Assembly: GCF_000813745.1 (NCBI RefSeq)
Contig: NZ_JWLC01000019.1
Coordinates: 1-64,000, forward strand
Reading direction: 5' to 3'
Source of the DNA: Leisingera sp. ANG-M1
GTDB lineage: Bacteria > Pseudomonadota > Alphaproteobacteria > Rhodobacterales > Rhodobacteraceae
Length of the DNA stretch: 64,000 bases
Shown piece by piece: positions 57,193 to 64,000 of the stretch. Both the position numbers and the translations under genes were made by a program. The notes under the pieces were generated by a model, which saw only the letters and a program-made list of their open reading frames with translations, did no database searches and was not told the origin of the DNA. Position 1 is the stretch's first letter. Every line of letters starts with the position of its first letter.

Positions 57193-58083
57193 ATGGTACC
57201 CCAGGACCTGATTTCCGAAGTCGCTGAATTTGTCCGCGCACGCGGCGGGCTTGAAACCGGCTGTGAAACCGGGATCGAGGGGCTGTTTGCGTTTTGCAGC
57301 GAGAGGCGGACCGAGTTTCAGGCAATGATCTACGAGCCGGTCATGTGCCTTGTTCTGCAAGGCGCCAAAGAAGCGCATCTGGAGGACCGGGTGGTCCGCT
57401 ACGGGGCTGGCAAATCGCTGATCGTCAGCCATGCCCTGCCTGTGACGGCAGGGGTGATTGATGCCTCGCCTGAAACCCCATATGTTTCGCTGGCCTTGCA
57501 GCTGGATCTCGCCACCGTACGCAGCCTCTATGACGAGATCGGTGCGGCCGAGGGGCAGGCACGGGCCTCGCATTCGATGAGCGTGGCCGATGGCGATGCG
57601 GATCTGTTCGACGCGGTGGCGCGATTGTTCCGCCTGGCCAAGGACCCGGTGGAAGTGCAGGCGCTGGCGCCGCTGGTGCTGAAGGAAATCCATTTCCGCT
57701 TGTTGCGTGCCCAGCACGGCGGCATGCTGCGCCAGCTTCTGCTGCATGAAAGCCCGGCGAGCCGGATTGCCAAGGCAATTTCAATGATCCGGGAGGGCTA
57801 CAAGGCTGCGCTGCCGGTGTCTGAACTGGCCGCAGCAGCCGGGATGAGCCAATCGACTTTCCACGAGCATTTCAAGGCGCTCACTTCCAGCACCCCGTTG
57901 CAATACCAGAAGGAGCTGCGGCTGATGGAAGCGCGCAGGCTGCTGATGAGCGGCGGCAAGTCGGTGGCGTCGGCGGCCTATGATGTAGGCTACGAAAGCC
58001 CGACCCAGTTCAGCCGCGAATACACCCGCAAGTTCGGAGTGTCGCCGCGCGATGAAAAACCGGCAACGGCTGCGGCTTCTTAA
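57193..58083 (+). CDS. AraC family transcriptional regulator (YqhC-like, AraC_N domain)
   Basis: The 296-residue protein has the AraC-type N-terminal domain (residues about 25-180: E-P-V-M-C-L-V-L-Q-G-A-K) found in YqhC-like regulators and a C-terminal pair of helix-turn-helix motifs (about 190-290: V-S-E-L-A-A-A-A-G-M-S-Q-S-T-F-H-E-H-F-K and Y-D-V-G-Y-E-S-P-T-Q-F-S-R-E-Y). YqhC of E. coli activates a divergent aldehyde reductase gene in response to electrophiles, and the layout here is similar. CAGGAGGAACGCC precedes the ATG. It overlaps the 3' end of the convergent GlxA-type gene by 4 bp. Confidence 0.9.
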   Translation: MVPQDLISEVAEFVRARGGLETGCETGIEGLFAFCSERRTEFQAMIYEPVMCLVLQGAKEAHLEDRVVRYGAGKSLIVSHALPVTAGVIDASPETPYVSLALQLDLATVRSLYDEIGAAEGQARASHSMSVADGDADLFDAVARLFRLAKDPVEVQALAPLVLKEIHFRLLRAQHGGMLRQLLLHESPASRIAKAISMIREGYKAALPVSELAAAAGMSQSTFHEHFKALTSSTPLQYQKELRLMEARRLLMSGGKSVASAAYDVGYESPTQFSREYTRKFGVSPRDEKPATAAAS

Positions 58084-59066
58084 TTACCGCTGGCGTCCCG
58101 GCTGGTCTTCATCCAGGGCTTTTCCTGCACGCGCGCCTCGCGCAAGGTGCGGCCGTAGAGACCGGTAAACGAGCGGCCTAGCGAAGAAGCCGAAGAGAAC
58201 CCGCAGCGAAGCGCGATCTGCTCCAGGCTCAGGTGGGTTTCCTCGGACAGGTACCGGGCATGCTGGAGGCGCAGCATCTTGTAGTATTTGCCGGGCTTCA
58301 TGCCCAGCTCCCGGTGAAACGCGCGGGCCAGGGTGCTTTCGGACAGGGACAGCCGGTCTGCCAGCTCAGCGGTTGTCATGGGTGTTTCGATGTTTTCTGC
58401 CATCAGATTGGCCGCCTCCAGGATCTTGGGGGAGCCTTTTTGCTCCAGCCGGGCGGCACCGCGGTTCAGCTCGGATTGCCGGGAGGGATCGTAGACAAAC
58501 ATGGTTGAGGCACCGAAGGCAGCGGCGGATCCGTACAGATCCTGGATCAGGCTCAGCATCATGTCGAGCGCGGTGCTGGCGCCGCCGCAGGTGAGGTACG
58601 GGCCGGAGCGGACAAAACGGGCGGTGGAGACTTCGATCTTGGGGAAGGCTTCGGTGAAGGCCTCCAGTTCCTGCCAGTGGATTGTGGCGGTATGCCCGTC
58701 CAGCGCTCCGGCCTGGGCGAGCAGCCAGGCCGCGGTGTCGAGGGCAAGGACCAGTTTCGCCTGCCGGGTTGCGGTTCTGAGTTTCGCCAGAAGGGCGGGG
58801 GTTGCCTGTGTGCGCACATTGTAGCCGGCGACCAGCACCAGGTTGCGGCTGCCGCGCTGTTCGTGGAAGGCACTGTCGGGTGCAATCCGCAGCCCGCTGG
58901 AGCTGGTGACCGGGGCGCCGTCCAGGGTGCTGACCCGCCAGGCGGCGGTGTCCTGACCTGCGGTCATCCGGACATCGCGCAACGGCTCCATGGCGCTGGC
59001 CAGCACCATATTCGAAAAGCCGTCGAACAGAAGAAATTCGAAGATTGGTGGCGGATTTGACGGCAT
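58080..59066 (-). CDS. cdhR: GlxA family regulator (AraC HTH with DJ-1/PfpI-like domain), CdhR-like
   Basis: The 328-residue protein has an N-terminal class I glutamine-amidotransferase-like (DJ-1/PfpI) ligand domain (about residues 8-190) and a C-terminal AraC double HTH (about 230-320: M-T-T-A-E-L-A-D-R-L-S-L-S-E-S-T-L-A-R-A-F and C-G-F-S-S-A-S-S-L-G-R-S-F). CdhR of Pseudomonas, the carnitine-responsive activator, has this architecture and is likewise adjacent to the carnitine dehydrogenase genes. The symbol rests on that context. The start at 59066 fits the family N-terminus but has a poor ribosome-binding site. It diverges from the acetoacetyl-CoA synthetase gene across 128 bp in which I saw no clear operator. 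Confidence 0.8.
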   Translation of the reverse strand: MPSNPPPIFEFLLFDGFSNMVLASAMEPLRDVRMTAGQDTAAWRVSTLDGAPVTSSSGLRIAPDSAFHEQRGSRNLVLVAGYNVRTQATPALLAKLRTATRQAKLVLALDTAAWLLAQAGALDGHTATIHWQELEAFTEAFPKIEVSTARFVRSGPYLTCGGASTALDMMLSLIQDLYGSAAAFGASTMFVYDPSRQSELNRGAARLEQKGSPKILEAANLMAENIETPMTTAELADRLSLSESTLARAFHRELGMKPGKYYKMLRLQHARYLSEETHLSLEQIALRCGFSSASSLGRSFTGLYGRTLREARVQEKPWMKTSRDASGN

Positions 59067-59194
59067 TTGTGTGTTTTTTGACCGAAAAAGTATAAGCGTA
59101 GCCGCATTTGGTGGGCTAATCACTGCAGAAGTCAAGACTGTTGACGACCCGCCGACGCCGATCCGAACACTGCTCTCTAGCCACTGATACACTT

Positions 59195-61141
59195 ATGACA
59201 ACTGCTCGCCTCCTCTGGCAGCCGGATCTTTCGGCGCGCCGCAAACCGCTCTTGTGTGATTTCCACGCGCAGGCCGAGGCCGCTGCCGGCCGCGCCTTTG
59301 CGGATCATTCGGAATTGCACGCCTGGTCGGTGGATCATGCCGCAGATTTCTGGCCGCTGGTCTGGGACTTTTGCGGGCTGGAAGGAGAGAAAGGCAGTAT
59401 TGCCCTGGTGCCGGACGACGATCCGATGCAGGTGCGGTTCTTCCCGGAAGCACGGCTCAACATCGTTGATACCTTTTTGAAGAACGCGGACTGTCGCGAG
59501 GCGGTTGTGTTCATTGGCGAAGACGGACGCCGCATGGCCTGGACACGCGCTGAGCTGAAGCGTGAGGTGGAGCAGCTGGCCGTGGCCCTGCGTGATGCTG
59601 GGATCGAGGCTGGCGACCATGTTGCGGGCTACGTGCCGAACATGCCGCAGACGGTGGCAGCGATGCTGGCCACGGCTTCGCTGGGGGCGGTTTGGTCTTC
59701 TTGCGCGCCTGAGAGCGGGCCGGATGTGGTGGTTGACCGGTTCGGTCAGATTGAGCCCAAACTGATGTTCGCCGCCGATGGCTACTTCTACAACGGTAAA
59801 ACGTTCGATACCCGCGCCGCCATTGCCGAGGTTGCCTCCCGGGTGCCGTCAATCGGTCAGATCGTGGTCTGGCCTTATGCCAGCGGGGCCGAGGACCTGC
59901 CGGAAGGCATGATTGCCTATGACGCCTTTAAACATGAGGATGCACAGGCGCTGGCCTGCCGCCCTATGAGCTTCCGCGATCCTCTTTATGTGATGTTCTC
60001 CTCCGGCACCACCGGCAAGCCCAAATGCATTGAGCATTCCGGCGGCGGCACGCTGCTGCGGATGCTGGTGGAGCAGCAGCTGCACTGTGACCTGCGCCCC
60101 GGCGACCGGATGTTCTATTACACCACTTGCAACTGGATGATGTGGAACTGGCAGGTGGCAGCGCTGGCCTCCGAAGCCGCGATTGTGCTGTTTGACGGCA
60201 ACCCGATGTATCCCGGCATCAGCCGCCTGTTCGACCTGGCAGAGGCTGAAAAGGTCACCCATTTTGGTATTTCCGCCAAATACATAGACGCTTCGCAGAA
60301 GCGCCGGAACCGGCCCGTGGAGACCCACAATCTGGACGATCTGCGGGTGGTTCTGTCCACTGGCTCGCCGCTGTCGCCCGAGGGCTTTGCCCATGTCTAT
60401 GCAGACTGGAAAGCGGATGTGCAGCTGGCCTCGATCTGCGGCGGCACCGATATTCTGGGCTGCTTCATTGGCGGCTGCCCGGTGCTGCCGGTGCACCAGG
60501 GCGAAATCCAGGCGCCGATGCTGGGGCTGGATGTGGCGACCCTGAACGATGCAGGCGAGCCGGTTGAAGGCGCCGCGGGCGAGCTGGTCTGCCGCAATGC
60601 GCATCCGTCGATGCCGACGCGGTTTCTGAACGATCCGGAAAATGCCCGCTACCGGTCCAGCTATTTCGAGACTTACCTCAACATATGGCGGCAGGGGGAT
60701 TTCACCATCCGCACGGAGCACGGCGGCTATGTCGTTCTGGGCCGCTCGGATGCGACCCTGAACCCGGGCGGCGTGCGGATCGGAACGGCAGAGATCTACC
60801 GGCAGCTCGACAAGATTGACGAGGTCTCGGACGCGGTGGTCGTGGGCCAGAATTTCGACAACGATGTGCGGGTGGTTCTCTTTGTGCAAACCGCCGAAGG
60901 TTCCGTGCTGGATGACGCCCTAACTAATCGTGTTAAAACGGAAATCCGCAAGAACGCATCGCCACGCCATGTGCCGACAAAAATCATCTCTGTCGCTGAT
61001 ATCCCGCGCACCAAATCCGGTAAAACCGCCGAGCTGGCAGTGCGCGATGTGGTGAACAAACAACCTGTCCGCAACCTCTCCGGCCTCGCGAACCCGCAGG
61101 CGCTGGAGCTGTTTGCGGATCACCCTGAATTGCAAGTTTGA
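59195..61141 (+). CDS. Acetoacetate-CoA ligase (acetoacetyl-CoA synthetase)
   Basis: The 648-residue protein is an ANL-superfamily ligase of typical acetoacetyl-CoA synthetase length. The P-loop [11 protein letters not shown] is at residues 267-277, [15 protein letters not shown] is near 525, and the C-terminal lysine lies in R-T-K-S-G-K-T. The reaction is acetoacetate + ATP + CoA to acetoacetyl-CoA. Its place before the BKACE and carnitine dehydrogenase genes explains its role: CdhC releases acetoacetate from dehydrocarnitine, and this ligase reactivates it for thiolysis to acetyl-CoA. The ATG at 59195 fits the family N-terminus although no strong ribosome-binding site precedes it. Confidence 0.9.
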   Translation: MTTARLLWQPDLSARRKPLLCDFHAQAEAAAGRAFADHSELHAWSVDHAADFWPLVWDFCGLEGEKGSIALVPDDDPMQVRFFPEARLNIVDTFLKNADCREAVVFIGEDGRRMAWTRAELKREVEQLAVALRDAGIEAGDHVAGYVPNMPQTVAAMLATASLGAVWSSCAPESGPDVVVDRFGQIEPKLMFAADGYFYNGKTFDTRAAIAEVASRVPSIGQIVVWPYASGAEDLPEGMIAYDAFKHEDAQALACRPMSFRDPLYVMFSSGTTGKPKCIEHSGGGTLLRMLVEQQLHCDLRPGDRMFYYTTCNWMMWNWQVAALASEAAIVLFDGNPMYPGISRLFDLAEAEKVTHFGISAKYIDASQKRRNRPVETHNLDDLRVVLSTGSPLSPEGFAHVYADWKADVQLASICGGTDILGCFIGGCPVLPVHQGEIQAPMLGLDVATLNDAGEPVEGAAGELVCRNAHPSMPTRFLNDPENARYRSSYFETYLNIWRQGDFTIRTEHGGYVVLGRSDATLNPGGVRIGTAEIYRQLDKIDEVSDAVVVGQNFDNDVRVVLFVQTAEGSVLDDALTNRVKTEIRKNASPRHVPTKIISVADIPRTKSGKTAELAVRDVVNKQPVRNLSGLANPQALELFADHPELQV

Positions 61142-61159
61142 CCCTAAAGGAGCGAGATC

Positions 61160-62077
61160 ATGCCCCTGACCATGAACCGTGAAGTCTTCATCACCGCTGC
61201 CGTGACCGGCTCGGGTGGCACCCAGGATAAATCCCCCCATGTGCCGCGCTCGCCCAAGCAGATTGCCGAGTCTGCGATTGAGGCCGCCAAGGCCGGCGCC
61301 GCTGTTGTGCACTGCCATGTGCGCGATCCGGAAACCGGTGCGCCGTCCCGGAAACTTGAGTATTACCGGGAGCTCACAGACCGCATCCGCGATTCCGAGG
61401 TGGATGTGGTTCTGAACCTGACCGCGGGTATGGGTGGCGACATCGTGTTTGGCGGCGTAGAAAACCCGTTCCCGGTCAACGAGGCGGCGACTGACATGAT
61501 CGGTGCCACCGAGCGGATGGCCCATATTGCTGAATGCCTGCCGGAAATCTGCACTCTGGACTGCGGCACCATGAACTTTGCCGAGGCCGATTACGTCATG
61601 ACCAACTTCCCCGGCATGCTGCGCGCCATGGGCCAGATGATGACCGATCTGGGTGTGAAGCCCGAGATCGAGGCGTTTGACACCGGTCACCTGTGGTTTG
61701 CCAAGCAGTTGGTGAAAGAGGGAATTCTGGAGCCGAACGCACTGGTGCAGCTGTGCATGGGGGTGCCGTGGGGCGCGCCGAACGACCTCAACACCTTTAT
61801 GGCGATGGTCAACAATGTGCCGGCGGACTGGACTTGGTCGGCGTTCAGCCTGGGCCGCGACCAGATGCCCTATGCGGCGCAGTCGGTGCTGGCTGGCGGC
61901 AACGTGCGGGTTGGTCTGGAAGACAACCTGTTCCTGGAGAAGGGCGTGCTGGCCACCAACGCGCAGCTGGTGGAGCGCGCGGTTGGCGTGATCGAGGGCA
62001 TGGGCGCCAAGATCATCGGCCCCGATGCGGTCCGCGAGAAGCTGGGTCTGACCAAGCGCGCGCCGGTGGCGAAATAA
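61160..62077 (+). CDS. cdhC: BKACE family beta-keto acid cleavage enzyme, 3-dehydrocarnitine:acetyl-CoA trimethylamine transferase (CdhC)
   Basis: The 305-residue TIM-barrel protein has the BKACE (DUF849) zinc site His51 and His53 (H-C-H-V-R-D) and Glu254 (G-L-E-D-N), plus T-A-A-V-T-G near the N-terminus. BKACE enzymes condense a beta-keto acid with acetyl-CoA to give a new CoA ester plus acetoacetate. With 3-dehydrocarnitine the products are betainyl-CoA and acetoacetate. AAGGAGCGAGATC precedes the ATG. Placement between the acetoacetate ligase and carnitine dehydrogenase genes makes the CdhC assignment strong. Confidence 0.92.
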   Translation: MPLTMNREVFITAAVTGSGGTQDKSPHVPRSPKQIAESAIEAAKAGAAVVHCHVRDPETGAPSRKLEYYRELTDRIRDSEVDVVLNLTAGMGGDIVFGGVENPFPVNEAATDMIGATERMAHIAECLPEICTLDCGTMNFAEADYVMTNFPGMLRAMGQMMTDLGVKPEIEAFDTGHLWFAKQLVKEGILEPNALVQLCMGVPWGAPNDLNTFMAMVNNVPADWTWSAFSLGRDQMPYAAQSVLAGGNVRVGLEDNLFLEKGVLATNAQLVERAVGVIEGMGAKIIGPDAVREKLGLTKRAPVAK

Positions 62078-62087
62078 CCGGCAACCT

Positions 62088-62142
62088 GGGGGTGCTGTGC
62101 GTGCACCCCCTGTACACCGCTTATGCACCGCAGCGCTGCGGT
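62088..62142 (+). repeat. Intercistronic hairpins between cdhC and the carnitine dehydrogenase gene
   Basis: GGGGGTGC (62088-62095) pairs with GCACCCCC (62103-62110), and ACCGCAGCGCTGCGGT (62127-62142) is a perfect 16-bp palindrome. Together with repeat copy B just downstream they fill the 150-bp gap. They could terminate part of the transcripts or stabilise the upstream mRNA. Confidence 0.5.
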
Positions 62143-62154
62143 ACGGGGCAACTT

Positions 62155-62199
62155 GGGGGCTCGCCCCCAAACCCCCAGGATATTTTTGGCCAGAAGAAG
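62155..62199 (+). repeat. Dispersed intergenic repeat, copy B
   Basis: GGGGGC-TC-GCCCCC hairpin, AAACCCCCAGG, ATATTTTT and CCAGAAGAAG in this order parallel repeat copy A at 2272-2325. The T-run after the C-block gives it a terminator-like look. It ends 28 bp before the carnitine dehydrogenase start. Confidence 0.6.
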
Positions 62200-62227
62200 A
62201 GCCGGGCGTTATTGAAAGGGAAATCAG

Positions 62228-63649
62228 ATGAAAACAGCAGCAATCATCGGCGGCGGGGTTATCGGCGGCGGCTGGGCCGCGCGGTTCCTTCTGAACGGCT
62301 GGAATGTGCGGGTGTTCGACCCGGACCCGGAAGCGGAACGCAAGATCGGCGAAGTGCTGGCAAACGCCCGCCGCTCGCTGCCGTCGCTTTATGACAAGGC
62401 ACTGCCCGCTGAGGGAGCGCTGACCTTCCACAATGACATGGCCGAGGCCGTGGCGGAGGCTTCCTGGATTCAGGAAAGCGTGCCGGAGCGGCTGGACCTG
62501 AAGCACAAGATCCACGCGCAGATCCAAGAGCACGCGCCGGTAAGCGCGGTGATCGGCTCCTCCACTTCGGGCTTCAAGCCGTCGGAGCTGAACGAGCAGG
62601 GCGCCCGCGCCGTGGTGGCGCATCCGTTCAACCCGGTCTACCTGCTGCCGCTGGTCGAGCTGGTGGGCGATGCGGACACTTGCGCACAAGCTTCGGACCT
62701 GCTGCGCGAGGTGGGCATGTACCCGCTGACCGTGCGCAAGGAGATTGATGCGCATATCGCCGACCGGCTGCTGGAAGCGGTCTGGCGTGAAGGCCTGTGG
62801 CTGATCAAGGACGGCATCTGCACCACCGAGGAGCTGGATGAATCGATCCGTATGGGCTTTGGCCTCCGCTGGGCGCAGATGGGCCTCTTTGAGACCTACC
62901 GGATTGCCGGCGGCGAAGCGGGCATGAAGCACTTCATGGCGCAGTTCGGCCCGGCGCTGGAATGGCCCTGGACCAAGCTGATGGATGTGCCGGAGTTCAC
63001 CGACGAGCTGGTGGACCTGATCGCGGGCCAGTCGGATGCGCAATCGGGCCATCTGTCGATCCGTGAGCTGGAGCGCCTGCGCGACGACAACCTGGTCGGC
63101 ATGATGCGGGCGCTGAAAAAGTCCGGCAGCGGCGCCGGCGGCACCATAAACGCGCATGAGGCCACGCTGCCCACGCCGGAAGCGGCGGATCTGCCGGTGA
63201 CCGTCAGCCGCCCGGTGCCGCAGAGCTGGACAGACTACAACGGCCACATGAACGAGGCGCATTACACCGAGGCTTCGGCCCAGGCGACCGACCGTTTCAT
63301 GGAGATGATCGGCTGCGACGCGGAATACATCGCCGCGGGCGGCAGCTATTTCACCGTCGAGAACCACGTGCGCTTCCTGGATGAGCTGCATGAGGGTGAC
63401 GCGCTGACTGTCACCACTCAGGTGCTGCAGGGCGAAGGCAAGAAAATGCATCTGTTCCACCGCCTGCATGGCCCCGAGGGCAAGCTGGCGGCAACTGTGG
63501 AAACGCTGCTGCTGCATATGGACCTGAATGCCCGCGGCACGTCGCTGCCCTCACAGGACGTGGCGGACAAGCTGGCAAGCTATGCCGCGGCTCATGCAGG
63601 AATGCCGATGCCGGAGGGCGCCGGGCGCCACGTCGGCCAGCGCGGCTGA
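62228..63649 (+). CDS. L-carnitine dehydrogenase fused to a hot-dog thioesterase (CdhA-CdhB fusion)
   Basis: The 473-residue protein starts with a 3-hydroxyacyl-CoA dehydrogenase-like domain (G-G-G-V-I-G-G-G-W at residues 8-16, catalytic-region His132 in A-H-P-F-N-P), about residues 1-310, which oxidises L-carnitine to 3-dehydrocarnitine with NAD+. A linker leads to a 4HBT/hot-dog domain (about residues 320-465, W-T-D-Y-N-G-H-M-N-E-A-H-Y), equivalent to the betainyl-CoA thioesterase CdhB that frees glycine betaine from the CdhC product. In Pseudomonas these are separate genes; fused forms of carnitine dehydrogenase have been described in rhizobia. GAAAGGGAAATCAG precedes the ATG. Confidence 0.92.
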   Translation: MKTAAIIGGGVIGGGWAARFLLNGWNVRVFDPDPEAERKIGEVLANARRSLPSLYDKALPAEGALTFHNDMAEAVAEASWIQESVPERLDLKHKIHAQIQEHAPVSAVIGSSTSGFKPSELNEQGARAVVAHPFNPVYLLPLVELVGDADTCAQASDLLREVGMYPLTVRKEIDAHIADRLLEAVWREGLWLIKDGICTTEELDESIRMGFGLRWAQMGLFETYRIAGGEAGMKHFMAQFGPALEWPWTKLMDVPEFTDELVDLIAGQSDAQSGHLSIRELERLRDDNLVGMMRALKKSGSGAGGTINAHEATLPTPEAADLPVTVSRPVPQSWTDYNGHMNEAHYTEASAQATDRFMEMIGCDAEYIAAGGSYFTVENHVRFLDELHEGDALTVTTQVLQGEGKKMHLFHRLHGPEGKLAATVETLLLHMDLNARGTSLPSQDVADKLASYAAAHAGMPMPEGAGRHVGQRG

Positions 63650-63701
63650 GCTTGGGGCCGGCGGGTTTGCGGCCCGCTGGAATACCCCGCTGCGGGCTGG
63701 A

Positions 63702-63739
63702 TCTCCTCCCCGATTCCAGCCCGCATTTTCGCGGCCGGT
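63702..63739 (+). terminator. Rho-independent terminator after the carnitine dehydrogenase gene
   Basis: GCGGGCTGGA (63702-63711) and TCCAGCCCGC (63725-63734) form a perfect 10-bp stem with a 13-nt loop, followed by ATTTTC. It probably ends the carnitine operon; the transporter gene downstream then needs its own promoter, though read-through is possible. Confidence 0.6.
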
Positions 63740-63874
63740 TCCGCCGGCTGCCCGGGGAGGCATTTCCGGAAACCAAGGCAATAGGGAGGGCTTCATCCCG
63801 TCTTGGCAGACCGGGCAGCTTTTCCGGGGCGGAGGACTCCGGGGGCTATTGCATAGGGACAAAGGGAGGACCAA

Positions 63875-64000
63875 ATGTCTGAAAGCAATTCAAACAGCCA
63901 CCTGGTGGCAAAGTCCGGTTTCTTTACCGGCCTGCACCCGGGAATGGGTATGGCGGCAAAGGCGATGATTGCCGCCTTTGTGATTTTCACTGTGTTGAAC
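63875..64000 (+). CDS. N-terminal fragment of a membrane protein, probably a BCCT-type transporter
   Basis: AAAGGGAGGA (63861-63870) precedes an ATG that opens a frame running off the window. The first 42 residues have a hydrophilic start, G-F-F-T-G-L-H-P-G-M-G and the beginning of a hydrophobic helix (A-M-I-A-A-F-V-I-F-T-V-L-N). This fits the start of a BCCT transporter, and a carnitine/betaine importer would suit the position after the carnitine genes, but too little is visible to be certain. Confidence 0.6.
   Translation, partial: MSESNSNSHLVAKSGFFTGLHPGMGMAAKAMIAAFVIFTVLN

Noticed and set aside
60920-63517. An 865-codon open frame on the minus strand
   Set aside because: It lies entirely opposite well-supported acetoacetate ligase, cdhC and carnitine dehydrogenase genes, shows no domain pattern (His/Arg/Gln-rich composition typical of antisense frames in GC-rich DNA) and has no ribosome-binding site logic.
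63652-63882. A 76-codon plus-strand frame between the carnitine dehydrogenase gene and the last gene
   Set aside because: It has no ribosome-binding site, runs through a clear terminator hairpin and overlaps the start of the downstream gene.

Overview
The window is GC-rich, tightly packed bacterial chromosome or large-replicon DNA. Gene content, TTG/GTG start usage and the family-level resemblance of the proteins point to a marine alphaproteobacterium of the Roseobacter group (Rhodobacterales; a Leisingera/Phaeobacter/Ruegeria-like organism is a guess). No rRNA, tRNA, CRISPR, transposase or phage gene was seen. All genes look intact; only the two at the window edges are cut off.

Region by region. 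(1) 1-9680: the tail of an unidentified gene and a strong terminator, then an FAD monooxygenase, a Rid-family protein, a DUF1028 protein, an aldehyde dehydrogenase, a LysR regulator, a TMADH-like N-demethylase, a dodecin, an M20 deacylase, a cupin and a small membrane protein. Repeated TTAGC-N5-GCTAA-like boxes before both transcription blocks suggest one LysR regulon. (2) 9677-20000: aspartase (aspA) divergent from a four-gene PotABCD-type ABC importer, then a LuxR-type regulator next to a second TMADH-like demethylase, then a class III aminotransferase. (3) 19930-27426: a non-pyrrolysine MttB-family methyltransferase translationally coupled to that aminotransferase, a LysR regulator, and two coupled DMGDH/sarcosine-dehydrogenase-like flavoproteins with GcvT domains. 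(4) 27506-34706: an FCD-type GntR regulator, two different enolase-superfamily enzymes, a CaiT-like BCCT transporter, an FAD oxidoreductase and a class IV aminotransferase. (5) 34931-52598: an unusual complex I operon in the order H-I-CBS-J-K-(antiporter-like 1)-(small membrane protein)-(antiporter-like 2)-M-N-A-B-C-D-E-F-G, followed by an NDUFA9-like gene. (6) 52660-58083: a two-subunit molybdenum hydroxylase (IorAB type), two short-chain dehydrogenases and an AraC-type regulator. (7) 58080-64000: a carnitine catabolic cluster: GlxA/CdhR-type regulator, acetoacetyl-CoA synthetase, a BKACE enzyme (CdhC), a carnitine dehydrogenase-thioesterase fusion (CdhA-CdhB), and the start of what may be a BCCT transporter.

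Working together, most of the window reads as a platform for using methylated amines as carbon and nitrogen sources. Carnitine is oxidised and split to glycine betaine plus acetoacetate (region 7). Candidate demethylases of four kinds (two TMADH-like, two DMGDH-like, one MttB-like) sit upstream. BCCT and ABC importers bring substrates in, and aminotransferases, aldehyde dehydrogenase and aspartase handle the products. The flavin-linked oxidations feed the respiratory chain. The complex I variant has four antiporter-like subunits where three are normal, an embedded CBS-domain protein, and a NuoG with formate-dehydrogenase-style iron-sulfur motifs but no recognisable formate-dehydrogenase active site. 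It is the most unusual system here. All functions are inferred from sequence reading only.
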